DNA from: Fistulifera solaris
Lineage: Eukaryota > Bacillariophyta > Bacillariophyceae > Naviculales > Stauroneidaceae
DNA: 64,000 nucleotides
Direction: 5' to 3'
Assembly: GCA_030295235.1 (NCBI GenBank)
Contig: AP026150.1
Coordinates: forward strand, 558,001 to 622,000
In this document: positions 1 to 11,617 of the stretch, one piece after another
How positions within the stretch are numbered: the stretch's first letter is position 1
Layout of the letters: each line of letters opens with the position of its first letter
The notes under the pieces: model-generated
Told to the model about the DNA's origin: nothing
Database searches by the model: none
The model's input: only the letters and a program-made list of their open reading frames with translations
Translations under genes and position numbers: made by a program

Positions 1-32
1 GCGTTGGGACAAAAAAAGAGACACGAAGAAGA

Positions 33-2035
33 ATGTTATTGCGACAAGATAAAAATTACTTTGCGGCCAAAGTAATTGCTTCGGTAGCGTGTTGTTTAAT
101 CGTTTTGGTGATCATTTTGACCGCAGGATTTGGTTCCGGGGCCTTTCGAAAAGACGAACAAAGCAGTGCCGTAGCTCCTCCGCCGACGATGCCGATAACC
201 ATTGCACCGACCGTGTCCCCACCCGCCGAAACCCCGGTGGCACCTTCCGTGGACAACAACAATTCCACGGTCAATCGCCCTTCGGTATTGCAAGATCTCT
301 TACGGTCATCCAGTTATAATCCCGACGCGTTCACTGATGTTCAGAGCGCCGAATCACTGGCAGCCAATTGGCTCATTGTCTCGGATCCATTGCAATTGGA
401 TCCAACGAAAGATCAATTTCGTATTCAACAAAGATACGCCTTGTTGACTCAGTATTTTGCTGCCGATGGCTCGTGGAGCAATGAAGAAGGCTGGTTGACA
501 GCGGAAGATGAATGCACTTGGTACGGTGTCCAGTGTGCCCAGGATGCTGGAGGCACTCGGAATGCCGTCGTTGCGATCAATTTCGCCGTCAACAATGTTG
601 GCACGATTACACCGGATATTGCCATGTTGACGAATGTGACAACATTGAACCTGACGGGTAATCCTTGGGAGGGTGGTTTCCCTACAGCTATCACGAATAT
701 GCCACAGCTCCGCAGTCTCGACTTGGAAAACTTGGGTCTCACGGACGACATATCGTCCGTGGATTTCTCCGTGTTTTCCAACATGGAAGTGCTTCGCTTG
801 CGAGGAAACTTTTACAGGGAACATTAAATTCGTTTTACTCCATGATCAATCTCGTGGAAGTGCAAGCCTCCGGTGGCAACAATCTTACTCTGGCAATCAA
901 CTCGAGTATTGCCAATTTGGCAAAATTGCAAATTTTGAATCTGAATGGATGTTCCATTACCGGCGGATTGGTGGCGGAATTGGGTGCGCTGACCGCCTTG
1001 ACCACCATCGACCTCGGGCGGGCGGCACCGTCTAACACAGTCGGTTTGACGGGGCCCATTCCAGCCAGTATTAATCAACTGACACAACTCACCACACTCG
1101 ACTTGTCCAGTAATCTATTGACGGGAGCGATTCCGGACATGACAGGCGTACCCTTACAGATCCTGCGTCTGAGTAACAATAATTTTGGCCAAGCTGCGAT
1201 TCCGGATTCGATTTACACTTTGACAGGTCTCGTTGACTTGAATATGGCCAATTGCAAGCTTATTGGTAGTATTGGCACCGGCATCGGTAGTTTAACATCA
1301 CTCCGAATATTGGCGCTTGATGCAAACTTTCTCAGTGGTGCTCTACCGGACGCAATGGACCAACTGCTGCAACTGCAAAGCTTGACTTTGCGCTTGAACA
1401 TGTTCGAAACGGCTATACCCGCTTCTTGGACAAGTCTTGTCAATCTTCAAATACTTGACCTACAGAACAGCAGAATCACTGGGCCTATTCCCAGCACTGT
1501 GGGCAGCATGGCAAGTCTGCGTGAACTACGCTTGTCCGAAAATCGAATCACCGGTGCGATTCCTGGTTCGCTCACGCAGCTGGTGTTGTTGGAGGAATTG
1601 GAGCTGCATACGAATGCACTGACAGGTGGAATTCCATTCGATATTGGGTCTCTCGTCAATCTCCGCATTTTAAGACTTCATGACAACACTCGCGCCGTGA
1701 TTCCTGGTTCCGGGCTGGTGGGCCAACTCCCTACGTCGCTCGGCAGCTTGACCAACTTGCTCGAGTTTGAAATCTATGACAATTTCATGAGCGGTCCACT
1801 GCCGTGGGAGATGGGAAGTCTAGTAAAGCTTCAGCTTTTGGATGTTGAATTCAATCTATTCACTGGTTTGGTACCCGATTCTTTTGCGGGACTGTCGTCT
1901 CTGCAAAGTTTTTATCTTTCAGGAAACAACTTTACCGCCGGCGCCCTACTACCCGAGTCTCTATGTTCCATTCCGAATCTGGACTTGGTATCCGACTGCG
2001 ACGTGACGAATTCCTGTAGTCGATGTCCCAGCTAA
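33..2035 (+). CDS. Membrane-anchored leucine-rich repeat protein (LRR receptor-like)
   Basis: Short cytosolic N-terminus, one hydrophobic segment at about residues 13-33 (signal anchor), then a Pro/Thr-rich stalk. A plant-type LRR cap follows, with a Trp plus CTWYGVQC signature near residues 160-170. About 17 tandem LRRs of the LxxLxLxxNxLxGxIP type come next, and a Cys-rich end (CSRCPS). There is no kinase domain, so it resembles receptor-like proteins or adhesins that bind an extracellular ligand; the ligand is unknown. The frame changes at the T4 run 810-813. One added T joins NLRR and CLRR halves seamlessly (LRGNF then LQGTLNSF) and gives about 667 aa. A tttacag acceptor-like string lies there, but removing an intron would delete LRR consensus residues, so a base-length error is more likely. 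Confidence 0.85.
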
Positions 2036-2663
2036 TCTCCTTATTTCTGCAAAAGTATTTGTACCATCTCTTGTAATGCATCCTGGAAAGCTTCTGATTC
2101 CAGCACAATTTGTTTTCAATTCCATTAATAATGCTAATCAATGCGCGCAGTAAGAACACACTATTTAGAAATTAAGCTCGAGTCGACCATAGAATGAATA
2201 GTGTTATCTGAAGGTCTGGGTTTGGTTGTGTTAAATGTATACCTTTCTCTGAATCTAAAAGATTGCGGACAAAAAGTAGCCAACAAATTTTGGTATTCCT
2301 TGCCGCTGCTGTGAAATGGTAAAAAAAGTTTCACATTGCTAGGTCAATCATCTGGGCATTATGGATGGATTTTGTACAGTGATATGTATAGTCAACACTT
2401 TGGTCCTGTACGAAATGAGCAATGAGTGTACAACATCAAATAAATAGATCTAGACATGAGCTCATGAACATTTGATTGTCAATATTGTAGGTATTAGGAT
2501 ATCATATCAATTGACAGCCAAAAAAATGCACCAGTCTGTACATGTGTTTGTCACAGCTTTCTCACGTGCTTACCACTTTAGTTGCATCAGAATCTGACAA
2601 GACAAGCCATTTAAAAGGCAATGCAAGTTGGTGAAACAAGTAGAGCAAATACATTCTCATTTG
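2036..2663. other. Intergenic, convergent 3' ends
   Basis: This AT-rich stretch lies between the ends of the LRR gene and the opposing TMEM43-like gene. I see no credible ORF, RNA gene or repeat in it. Confidence 0.6.
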
Positions 2664-3906
2664 TCAGCCCTTGAATAAGCCAGGCATTTCAACCTCATCT
2701 TCCTCTGCCTCACTCTCATCTGCATTACCGACAACGTAACCTTCTGACGTTGGCGCGTTGCGGGCTTCCTGTAACCGATTGTTGAAGTAGCCAACGACAA
2801 TTGCCAGCAGCATCAGTCCCAAGAAGGGCTGATAGGCTAACCAAGTAATGGCAATCACCACCACTTCAATCATGAGGGCAATTGGGAGCATGACGCAAGG
2901 GTCTGCAGTACCAATAATAACACGCACCAAGGGGATGCAGGTGCCAACAAAAAGAAAAGGGTTGCGCCAGGATAAGCAGAGCGGAAAAGGTAATCAGGAT
3001 TCCGACCATTCGATTCTTCCATGCTTGGAAAATGATAGTCCCCTGAGCATTATCGTACATATCAAACGCAGACAAGCTCCCGCGCTCAAAGAGCAGTATG
3101 GGATAGCCAGACCGAAAGGTTTGATATGGTGCCAATGTGTTTCCCACTTGAGCAGCAATGATGGAAACTGTTTGCGGCGAAGTTACTATTTGATAAGTAA
3201 TTCGTAGATCTCCAACTTGAGGAGATGAGGGATCATCTCCATAGTAGAATCCGTTTGAACCATACACCTGCATTCGATTGCGTATTGTTTCATTTGGAAT
3301 ATGTTCAACACTCACACCCTCTTCCATATCCTCAAACCAATTGAACTTTTGAATGATTGCATCGTTATTGCTTAGAACATAGGCTCCTAGTTGAATTGGC
3401 GTTGCTACAAACTGCTCGGATGTAAAGAGCATAGCGGTAGGGTTTTCATGGCCCTCAGGATCATGAAACTCATCCGATGGGTGCAACATTGTCTGCCATC
3501 CCTGAGTGTAGGTGAATACTGTGCCTCCTGCATCATTGCTTGAAGAAGACACCTCTTCGATCCATTGATACATTTCCACATGGCGCGCTAACCGAAGCGC
3601 TTGCGAGGGTGTGACACCCAAAACAATGTCATGAGCCGACTTTATGGCCACTGCATCTCCTGTGATATGCACCGGTGTTCCTTCCCGACTAGGATCTATT
3701 TCATTCATCATGGTAACTCCAAAAGAGACAGTATGTCGTTTTCCTGAATCAAGAGATTGATGTTGCGCAACAACATTTACTTCATTCCATATCAGTAGAC
3801 ATAGTGCGGACACCAGAACAAGCATCCCCGCCCCTGCTCGGACCGCAAAGATCAGAGCTTGATTTCCAAATGACTGGTGCACGCTGCCGGGAAACATACG
3901 CGCCAT
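2664..3906 (-). CDS. TMEM43 (LUMA)-like membrane protein
   Basis: Predicted about 413 aa. One membrane helix near residues 22-41 is followed by a long soluble region with the family's GxPVHITG and GDLRITYQ type motifs. Two or three closely spaced C-terminal helices and an acidic tail (ESEAEEDEVEMPG) follow. TMEM43 proteins sit in the inner nuclear envelope and ER; their biochemical role is not settled. The frame changes near the adjacent A runs 2949-2953 and 2955-2958 (T runs on the coding strand). Removing one base, or adding two, continues the third helix region into IPLVRVIIGTADP. It is divergently oriented to the TM9SF gene, with 933 nt between the starts. Confidence 0.75.
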
Positions 3907-4839
3907 TTGACAGGATAAGCTGCGACGTGTCTTTAAAGCCTATATATACAAGTAAGAAAGAGATTGTGACGGAGACGGAATGAAAACACTTCTTGCCTCG
4001 ACACTTTTTTTTTTCTCCTTTCGGCGCCTTTTTGCGTTGTTTTCTGTGATAAAAAGATTCAAACCGGTACTCATCTGCAGCCGACGACTCTCTCGGGACT
4101 GACTAAGACTCGGGATCTGTCTCATCACGAATGAACTCAAAGTAGCTAATGTTGTGCAACAAGACTTGCTTTTTAAAGATCATTGTCATCCTCCAGAAAT
4201 CAGACCAAGGCATAGATTTTATCTTATTTCTTTTGCCATCTGTCTTAGGCGGTAAAATAGAGGATCATGAATTGGAACTGAAAGACAAACAAACCACAAT
4301 TCTGAAAATCCCCATCTCATATAATCTTCCACGGCTGGATTCTTCAAACGAAATACAGGATAAGCTGAGTTCTTGAGTTGAACATTACAAACCTATAACC
4401 TGCAGCATTATATGGGAAATGCCGGCATTCTGTCCGTAATTCCGCTTTTGCGTGACGCGGAACGATACTCGTGACTGACTCCACACCTATGCCGCTTTGG
4501 ACAGTTTCCAGAATTATTGCCCGTCACGAACACGCAACAACTTTTGGATGCAGTCTAAGGTGCGCAGTATAAGTAACATAGTCCTAATTTTTTCATTTGC
4601 GTTTGCGCATTTTTTATTGCGCTGCTTGCGCGGCGGCACACTGTTGCCGCGTTTCTTCGTCGTCCGTTCCGTTGCCTCATCACAATGACCTACGCATTAT
4701 TTCCTTTCACAAACAAGAACCGTACCTGATAGTTAGTTAGTTTTGAAAGCTACAACAGCAGACTACGGAGTATTTGACTGTGCTGTTACGGTTTCCCATT
4801 TGTTTTTTGAATATCAAGATTTCGTTTTAAAGAAGGAGA
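3907..4839. promoter_or_regulatory. Divergent intergenic region
   Basis: Spacer between the starts of the TMEM43-like gene and the TM9SF gene, so it must hold promoters for both. Short ORFs here show no protein-like composition. No repeat was recognised. Confidence 0.5.
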
Positions 4840-7047
4840 ATGAAAATTCTTATTCGTCTTTTTATTTTGACAGCTCTTCTTTCGATCTCGTTCGCCGTCG
4901 AGCCGAAAAAGCTTCCTTCCTCGACGATTCTCAAGCAGGCTGGTTTAAAGGAAAATACTATTAAAAAGATCGAGACCGGAAAGCGATTGAATCGTACGGA
5001 ACGAAAAGAAATCAAAGATGCCGAGAAAGCCCGCTACATTGAACTCCGCAATGCCGGAGCCGATGAAGTCAGCAACACGGAAGAATCGATCGCTTTGCGC
5101 AATTACAAATTGAAGAATAAGAAGCGTAAGGGCCTCATTCGTAAGCGAGAAGCTACTTTGGCCGATATCTTGTTTCCGGGTGTTGCCGCGCAAGATTACG
5201 TCGTCGGAGAGCCCATTGCGGTCTACACGGACGTCGTCGAATCGCGGAAACGCCCGGTTCCCTATGACTATTATGACTTGCCCGGTTGCTCGCCTCCGAT
5301 TGAGCCGGAATTTCGCAAAAGGTCCGCATGCGCAAAAATCTTGGAATGCGTTTGCAAGGCCGTGATCTCAAGGTCGCGCCTTTTGATTTCCGGGTCAAGA
5401 AGAACATGGGGTGCACTCCCATGTGCTCGCACACTTTGGACTCCAAGAAGATGCGCTGGATGCGTCGGCTCATTGCCGCGCAGTATCGAGTGCAATTGGA
5501 GTTGGATCAACTTCCGGTTCTCATGCGCAGTAAGGATTACAACTACGCCGTCCGCGGTTACCCCCTCGGTTTCATCGCACCCGAAAACTTTCACGGTTTG
5601 CGTCCGGGCGAGTATTATCTTTTAATCATTTGCGCTTTGTTGTAACGTACCACGAAGATCCGGCGGAATTCACGGGTGTCCGTATTACAGGATTTGATGT
5701 ACATCCCGTGTCGGTCAAGCACCAATTTGCGGAAGGACAAGTCCCCGATGTGACCGGTGGGCGGCAAGTGCCTCCGCTGACGACTTGCAACGGTCTCGTC
5801 GACAACGACCCGGCCATGTACTTGGAATTGAAAACACAGGGAAGTGGATTACGAGTAGTGTATTCCTATGAAGTCGAATGGATCGAGTCCGAGTTGCCCT
5901 GGAGTGATCGTTGGGATGTATATTTGATTGGAACACCGGACGACGAGCTGCATTACTTCAGCATCGTCAACTCGTTGATGATTGTTCTTTTTCTGACAGG
6001 AGCCATCAGTACCATCATGATTCGGACGCTCAAGAAAGACATTGCAACTTACAGTGAGATGGACGCACTAGAAGATGGCATGGAAGAGACCGGTTGGAAG
6101 TTGGTCCACGGAGATGTGTTCCGCCCGCCACAATTTAACCCCATGCTTTTGTGTGTGCTGGTGGGAAATGGTGGACAGATTGGCGCCGCATTTGGTCTAA
6201 GTATGCTGGCGGGTGTTCTCAAAATGCTCAATCCCATGCAGAAGGGTCAAACTTTGACGTGTCTTATTATTCTTTACGTCTTGTGCGGAAGCGTGTCGGG
6301 ATACACCAGTGCTCGCTTGTACAAGTACATGGATGGAAAACGTTGGAAAATAAACATCATTTTGACTGCTGTGGGATTACCCGGAATTCTCGTGTCGATC
6401 TTCATTTTTCTGAATATCTGGTTGAGCTTCGCTGGGGCCGCCACTGCTGTCAGCATTTTCACTATCATCAAGCTATTTCTTCTGTGGGCGCTCGTTTCCA
6501 CACCGCTTGTTTTCCTTGGAGGTTTTATTGGATTCAAGGTCGATCGAATTGAAGTCCCTTGCAAGGTCAATCAGATTGCTCGGGTAGTACCTTTGGTACC
6601 GTGGCACGTGCAATCACACGCCACTTTTTCATGGGTGGTATCTTGCCGTTTGGAAGTGTTTGCATCGAATTGGCCTTCATCATGAGCGCCTTGTGGCTTC
6701 ACCAGATCTATTACGTCTTGGGTTTCCTGCTTATTGTTTGGCTCATTCTAGTCGCAACATGCGCTCAAGTCTCTATAGTCCTCACCTATTTACAACTATG
6801 TGCTGAAGATCACCGCTGGTGGTGGAACTCGTTCCTGCAATGTTCTTCTGCGGGTTTATACCTTTTCCTTTACAGCTTATACTTTTTGGTCAGCCGTCTG
6901 GAAATGGTTGGAGTGCTGCCGGTCGTTATATATTTGACCTACATGGGCATGATTAGTTTGTGTTTTGGTTTGGTTTGCGGCAGCGTGGGATTTTTATCCG
7001 CATTCTGGTTCACCAAAACGATCTATTCGGCAGTCAAGATCGATTAA
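4840..7047 (+). CDS. TM9SF / EMP70 nonaspanin
   Basis: Predicted about 736 aa. Signal peptide at residues 1-19 (LFILTALLSISFA), then a basic, probably helical region of about 90 residues absent from typical family members. The lumenal EMP70 domain follows (FPGVAAQDY, YDYYDLPGC, TPMCSHTLDSKK, GYPLGFIAPEN), then nine hydrophobic segments. These contain family hallmarks such as SGYTSARLYK and IPFGSV/LPFGSVCIELAF followed by SALWLHQIYY. Nonaspanins act in Golgi and endosomal sorting of membrane cargo and in adhesion. Three single-base losses break the frame: A4 5317-5320, T4 5620-5623 and T5 6625-6629. Adding one base at each restores the family sequence exactly. The downstream neighbour is convergent. 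Confidence 0.93.
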
Positions 7048-7328
7048 AACAAGCACTTAATATTACTTAATGAAACATATTTGTTCCGGCGATGCTATCT
7101 GATTTTCCTAATCCCTAAACAAATCATTGTGTGCTTAGAACCTTTCGAGGAAATGTGTCGTGTGAGAAACTCACCCATCGGAAGCGAGAGTGAAGAAGCG
7201 CTGCAATGTGCAGTAGCAATGAATTGGCCTACCATGCGAAATCTTATTTGTTTAGCCAATTCTCTTCGTGATAGCTGCTGTTGCACGATTCATGATAATT
7301 TAAAGTCAGTCCATTCCGCGGCTAAAGG

Positions 7329-9177
7329 CTAATTTGATTGTCTGTCGGAGACTTCCCTTTCTTCCTCCGTGTGTGGCTCGACGCGTTCAGGATTCCTTTG
7401 CTTTTGTTTAAATAAGGCAATGCGTTGCAAAAGAGAAAGATTTTCAGTTCGAGAGGATGCTGCAGCGGTACTACAGCCGGTCGTCGAGCTTATGTCTTCA
7501 TCGCATATAACGTGTGTTTCGTTCGGTTGCTGCTGTTCCAATTTTAGTTGCTCCAACAACTCTTCTTCTCGACAAACTTGCTCATTCTGCTCCAAAATAA
7601 TCTGTGCGACTTGCTCTTGTGTCCATATTCTTTCTCGCTGATTGAATAAAGTCAAATAGCGATGCAGCTCCTCGTCTAAACTCGATGTATTCGGAATACG
7701 ATTTTTGTTCGATACAAGTTCCTCATAGATGACACGAAGCTGCTGCGCTTGGTCACAGGGACTTCCGGATCGAATGGCCTGTATTGTACTCTTAACATTC
7801 CTCGCTTCTAATACCATTAAAGTAGCTGACATAGCACCACCCGCAAATCGCATCGCTCGTGCTCCACGCATGAGATTCATAGATGTTCGTGTCATCCACC
7901 GAGCTCCTTGACTTCCGGCTTGACTGCTCATTTCAGCACTCACCGCCGTACATCGCCCCAAGGAAGTCAATCCAGCAGCACTGAGCATGACACTTTTCTT
8001 TTGGTCAAGTGCTTGCTGGAACTCGGGGTCCGAAAAATGACTATACGCACTTGGATCGTCCTGGTAGAAATCCGACCGCACGTGCTCGCGCATCATCGCA
8101 TCGCGCAGTATTCCCGTAATGTGCAAAATATTCCACAACATGCTGTGCAGTGCCAGAATGCGTTTGGCCAGTTGTTGTGGTTCCGAATAATAATGCATCG
8201 CATCCGAACCGGTTTGAACCGCCGTGGATCCTCCTCCAAACAAAAGACTCGCCACGAGTAACGGTGGACCAACGGGTGTCAAAATGGTCGCTGCCGCCGC
8301 AATCCCCAATGCCCCCGATACTATTCCTACACTGGAACTGCCCAAGCCAATTTTGTTTAGGAGTTGCTTGGAGTGCTCCAATTGTTCCGCAACAGTGGGA
8401 ATGTACTGTGACGAGTAGGTCAATAACAGGACGACTCGGTCATATATATCCAATAAATGATCCAAAGATTGCTTTCGCTGGTCGTGATGCGGCTCTGTCA
8501 AAAAATCAATGACAAATTGCAACCCAAACAAGTGTTGACATTCGAGACAGACTGTTACACCTTCTGCCGAAAAGTCGGGAGATGCATGTTGTTTACAGAC
8601 GGGAGTTCCACAAATGAGACAGGAAGGTGATTTCGGTCGCTTCCATTCACTGTGAATGAACTTGGAAATACGCGGAAAGCGACTTGTTGTTGTTGTTGTT
8701 GCTGTTGTCGTATCTGTAGATGCTGATGGAACTATTTCCTTTTCGTTGTAATCTTTCGTTTCATCGTCATCTTTTTGTTTTTCTACCACTGTTGGCTCGA
8801 CTGACGATGATCCTCTTATGCTGACACAGTCTTTGACTGTTTTTTTCTTGCTGTTGCTGCTGCTGCTGCAATTGCAACGCCCATTTTGAAAGACGAGGAA
8901 AGCGCGCCACATTCGAAGTGCCGAATTTCTCGGAAAGTAAACATGTCGTACAACAGGCATCGTCATACAATACGCCATTCGCATTGCATTGCAACTCCAA
9001 ATTCAGTTTACGCATAGTTTCGAGTGCTTCATAAGCGCTGTTGATGTCCTGCGTCTCGTTAGTACGATTGTCGGTGTTAATGCGATTCGATGATGATGAT
9101 GATAAGGAAGTCATAACATCGTCCTCATCATGATCATGCTGCTCCTGTCGCTGCTGCTGGGTATCGCTTGTCGTCAT
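7329..9177 (-). CDS. Unknown protein with paired Cys modules and a glycine-zipper helix pair
   Basis: Predicted about 615 aa; family not recognised. The N-terminus is polar with Ser, Gln and Asp runs. A first Cys group (CCTTCLL) is followed by FPRLSK; a second module has FPRISK followed by CLICGTPVCKQH and CLECQHLF, suggesting a duplicated metal-binding unit. Near the middle, two small-residue hydrophobic helices (SSVGIVSGALGIAAAATIL and PPLLVASLLFGGGSTAV) form a Gly/Ala zipper hairpin, a pattern seen in apolipoprotein L-like and other membrane-inserting proteins. The C-terminus is charged coiled coil. The frame changes at T7 8840-8846 inside a poly-Gln tract; removing one base joins the halves. 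It could be a membrane-associated scaffold; this is inference. Confidence 0.7.
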
Positions 9178-9226
9178 TTTCGATGCTTGATTTTGTAGAG
9201 TTAGAAAGAATGCCTACGTGACGAGA

Positions 9227-9246
9227 ATATATATATATATATATAT
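9227..9246. repeat. (AT)10 microsatellite
   Basis: Ten perfect AT units immediately upstream of the minus-strand gene that starts at 9177. Confidence 0.95.
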
Positions 9247-9370
9247 TGCTTGCCCTGCTATGAAAATAACGAAGGAATGATCATGCTCTTATGGCTTCCG
9301 AATGAATGGAAACTACCAGGTATTATTGCGCGAGGAGGACGATGAGTCGTGATTGCGTGGAGGCATGTTG

Positions 9371-9437
9371 TATGTCCGGGTGCACCCACGTCGATAAATT
9401 TCACTACGAGAGCTACGTGAAATAACGTAGACATTCG
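9371..9437 (-). repeat. Dispersed repeat, copy A (5' part only)
   Basis: Read on the minus strand, this matches the first ~65 nt of copies B and C (GTCTACGT, then AAATTTATCGA, then GCACCCGG). The rest of the unit is not recognisable. Confidence 0.5.
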
Positions 9438-9682
9438 AAGCCAGCGCTGCATCTAATGAATCTAGTTTTAAGTAATGATGCCATTTCGATGTCGATTATC
9501 GTTCATTGTCATGAAAGAATCATGCCCATGCCGGAGAAAGCGACAATGGTGTCCATGCACAATAGAGCACAAAATTTGGTAGAGCAAATCGTTTTGGATC
9601 TTCACTCTATATCCGGGTACCCCCACTTCGATCGTCCATTCGTTTTTTATTTATTTATTTCGTCGTTTCGACACATCATCAC

Positions 9683-9737
9683 ATTCATTCATTTCATTTC
9701 ATTTTAATTTATTTCATTTCATTTCATTTCATTTCAT
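9683..9737. repeat. ATTTC pentanucleotide array
   Basis: About ten ATTTC units, some imperfect, ending roughly 20 nt before the ATG at 9756. It probably lies in the 5' UTR or core promoter. Confidence 0.9.
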
Positions 9738-9755
9738 AGTCTAACAATACTTCGT

Positions 9756-11435
9756 ATGATGAAACGTCGCCGTGTTCATCAAAGACTTCTCTTCTTCGTT
9801 ATATTGTGTTGTTGTGTTGTTCTGCATCATGCCTTTCTTCTACAGAAGCTATCACAACAACATTCACAAAGCAGTCTTTTGGGGAGACAAACGCCGATGA
9901 CAGCGACAGCCGATCAAGGGAAAGATACTTCCATTATGAACTCATTTCTTACAGAATTACAAGCCTCAATTCAACAACAAACTTTCTCATCCATTACACT
10001 CTATGGACCCTCCAAGACGACTTTGAAAAAGATTACCGATAACGAAAAAACCCGTGGTTGTTTAATTCGTATCACCGGCCGTCTGATTCAAAGCAAATAT
10101 AGTAGTAAAAACGGCAACAAAAAGACTACTTGTCCTTCAACTCAATGTCAAGTCACTTACAAGTATCATTTGGCGACCGACATTGTCAAGAATTGGCCTT
10201 TATCGAGTGTGCCACAATCGATTCAATCCTTATTGCTATGGACGACTTCTACGTCGAAAAGTGACAGCGACGGCAACAAAAGTTCTCTTCTTCTCGATCC
10301 AAGTGTTGTCGTCCCGTCGGAATGGGGGACTCCGACACCGCAACAATCGCAACTCAGATTACATACCGCCACGTTGGAAACTACAACCGCACGATATCAA
10401 TTGGATTTGCGAACCAATACTTTATCGCGTCACGAAATCACCAGCACTGCTGCAACCCATACTCCGCAACCGCACGATCGCTCCAAAGCCGTACCCGTGT
10501 CTACCGAGGCACCCATGTGGCAAGCTTTGGGTATATTGAATGAGCAAGGCAAACCGCGTCTCAACATGGCTTCCAAATACAAACAATGTCAAACCTTTGT
10601 ACAATTGTTGGCGCAGCGTATACCGTTCGGGTCCGAAACGTCATCTTCGACGATGCCGAAGAAGATTTTGGTGACGGACATGGGTTGTGGAAGAGGTTAT
10701 TTGACATTTGCCTTGCATCATTACCTGTCGGAACAGCAAGAAAAACACGACGGTTCATTTACTGTGCATTCTGTCGGAATGGATGTTCGACCCAAGTTAG
10801 TTCAAGAAATTCAAGGCATTGCGGATGGTTTGGGACCACCGTTTGATACGTTGCAGTTCATGACGAGCACGATTGAAGATTATACCTCCACCATGAGAAC
10901 ATCTGACCACGGTGAAGACTATCAGATTTTGATGGCGTTGCACGCGTGTGATACCGCCACTGACGATGCTTTGTGGGCAGGAATTCAACAAGAAATGGAT
11001 TTATTGGTGGTCGCACCCTGTTGTCATCGACAAATTCGACCTCAATTGGACTCGTATCATGCACAACAAAAGCAACACGCTCTGTCGGATGTGTGGCAAT
11101 ACAATATTTATCGGGAACGACACGCGGAAAGTGTGACGGATACCTTGCGGGCTTTGTTGTTGGAATGGGCTGGCTATCAAGTGCAAGTCTTTGAATTCAT
11201 TGGTGGTGAACATACGAGCAAGAATGTCATGATCACGGCAGTACGGACTACTGCGGCTACTAGAAGGAAGAATGCTGGTGAGTTGGAGCAACGCATTCAA
11301 TCCTTGGCATCGTTTCATGGAATTCATCAGCACACACTGGCGCAGCATTTGGGCTTAGCGTTACAACTAGTACCTGGACAAGACGTTAACAACGAGACGG
11401 TGAAGAAACGATCGAAATATGGATTGCCGCAATAA
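9756..11435 (+). CDS. Class I SAM-dependent methyltransferase, possibly plastid-targeted
   Basis: 559 aa, uninterrupted. A hydrophobic signal segment at residues 11-27 ends at HHA followed by FLL, a weak match to the diatom plastid import motif in which Phe follows the cleavage site. After a variable region, the catalytic domain shows the SAM motif DMGCGRGYLTFAL (about residue 305), then ALHACDTATDDAL and VAPCCHRQI. These signatures fit the Methyltransf_32-type family, which is widespread in bacteria and related to METTL25/RRNAD1-like proteins. The substrate is unknown; RNA or protein are both possible. It is convergent with the RPA3 gene, 182 nt apart. Confidence 0.8.
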   Translation: MMKRRRVHQRLLFFVILCCCVVLHHAFLLQKLSQQHSQSSLLGRQTPMTATADQGKDTSIMNSFLTELQASIQQQTFSSITLYGPSKTTLKKITDNEKTRGCLIRITGRLIQSKYSSKNGNKKTTCPSTQCQVTYKYHLATDIVKNWPLSSVPQSIQSLLLWTTSTSKSDSDGNKSSLLLDPSVVVPSEWGTPTPQQSQLRLHTATLETTTARYQLDLRTNTLSRHEITSTAATHTPQPHDRSKAVPVSTEAPMWQALGILNEQGKPRLNMASKYKQCQTFVQLLAQRIPFGSETSSSTMPKKILVTDMGCGRGYLTFALHHYLSEQQEKHDGSFTVHSVGMDVRPKLVQEIQGIADGLGPPFDTLQFMTSTIEDYTSTMRTSDHGEDYQILMALHACDTATDDALWAGIQQEMDLLVVAPCCHRQIRPQLDSYHAQQKQHALSDVWQYNIYRERHAESVTDTLRALLLEWAGYQVQVFEFIGGEHTSKNVMITAVRTTAATRRKNAGELEQRIQSLASFHGIHQHTLAQHLGLALQLVPGQDVNNETVKKRSKYGLPQ

Positions 11436-11617
11436 AATGCGAGCTGTAGCAATAATTCTAACGCACGTAATTTCAATCATGCTGGCTCGACTCGATATTT
11501 ATCAATACGAATACGTTACGCACTACAATCTGGTTCCTCCCAGTCATGACGAAATAAACGTGGTTCATTCCCTTCTCTTCCTCTGTTGAAAGACCTCACT
11601 GTTGACGCTTTTTTCCT

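Larger units (their letters stand above)
9178..9755. promoter_or_regulatory. Divergent promoter region with simple repeats
   Basis: Contains an (AT)10 tract at 9227-9246 close to the minus-strand gene start, one copy of the recurrent 9-mer TACCAGGTA at 9314-9322, a reverse-oriented copy of a dispersed repeat at about 9371-9437, and an ATTTC pentamer array at about 9683-9737. Confidence 0.6.

Noticed and set aside
810-827. Intron ending at the tttacag before position 819 in the LRR gene
   Set aside because: No upstream GT preserves the LRR consensus. Adding one T to the T4 run joins the repeats perfectly.
5310-6630. Programmed -1 frameshifting in the TM9SF gene
   Set aside because: Three independent sites in one gene, with no common slippery heptamer or stem-loop, and the same kind of break in most other genes, favour base-calling error.
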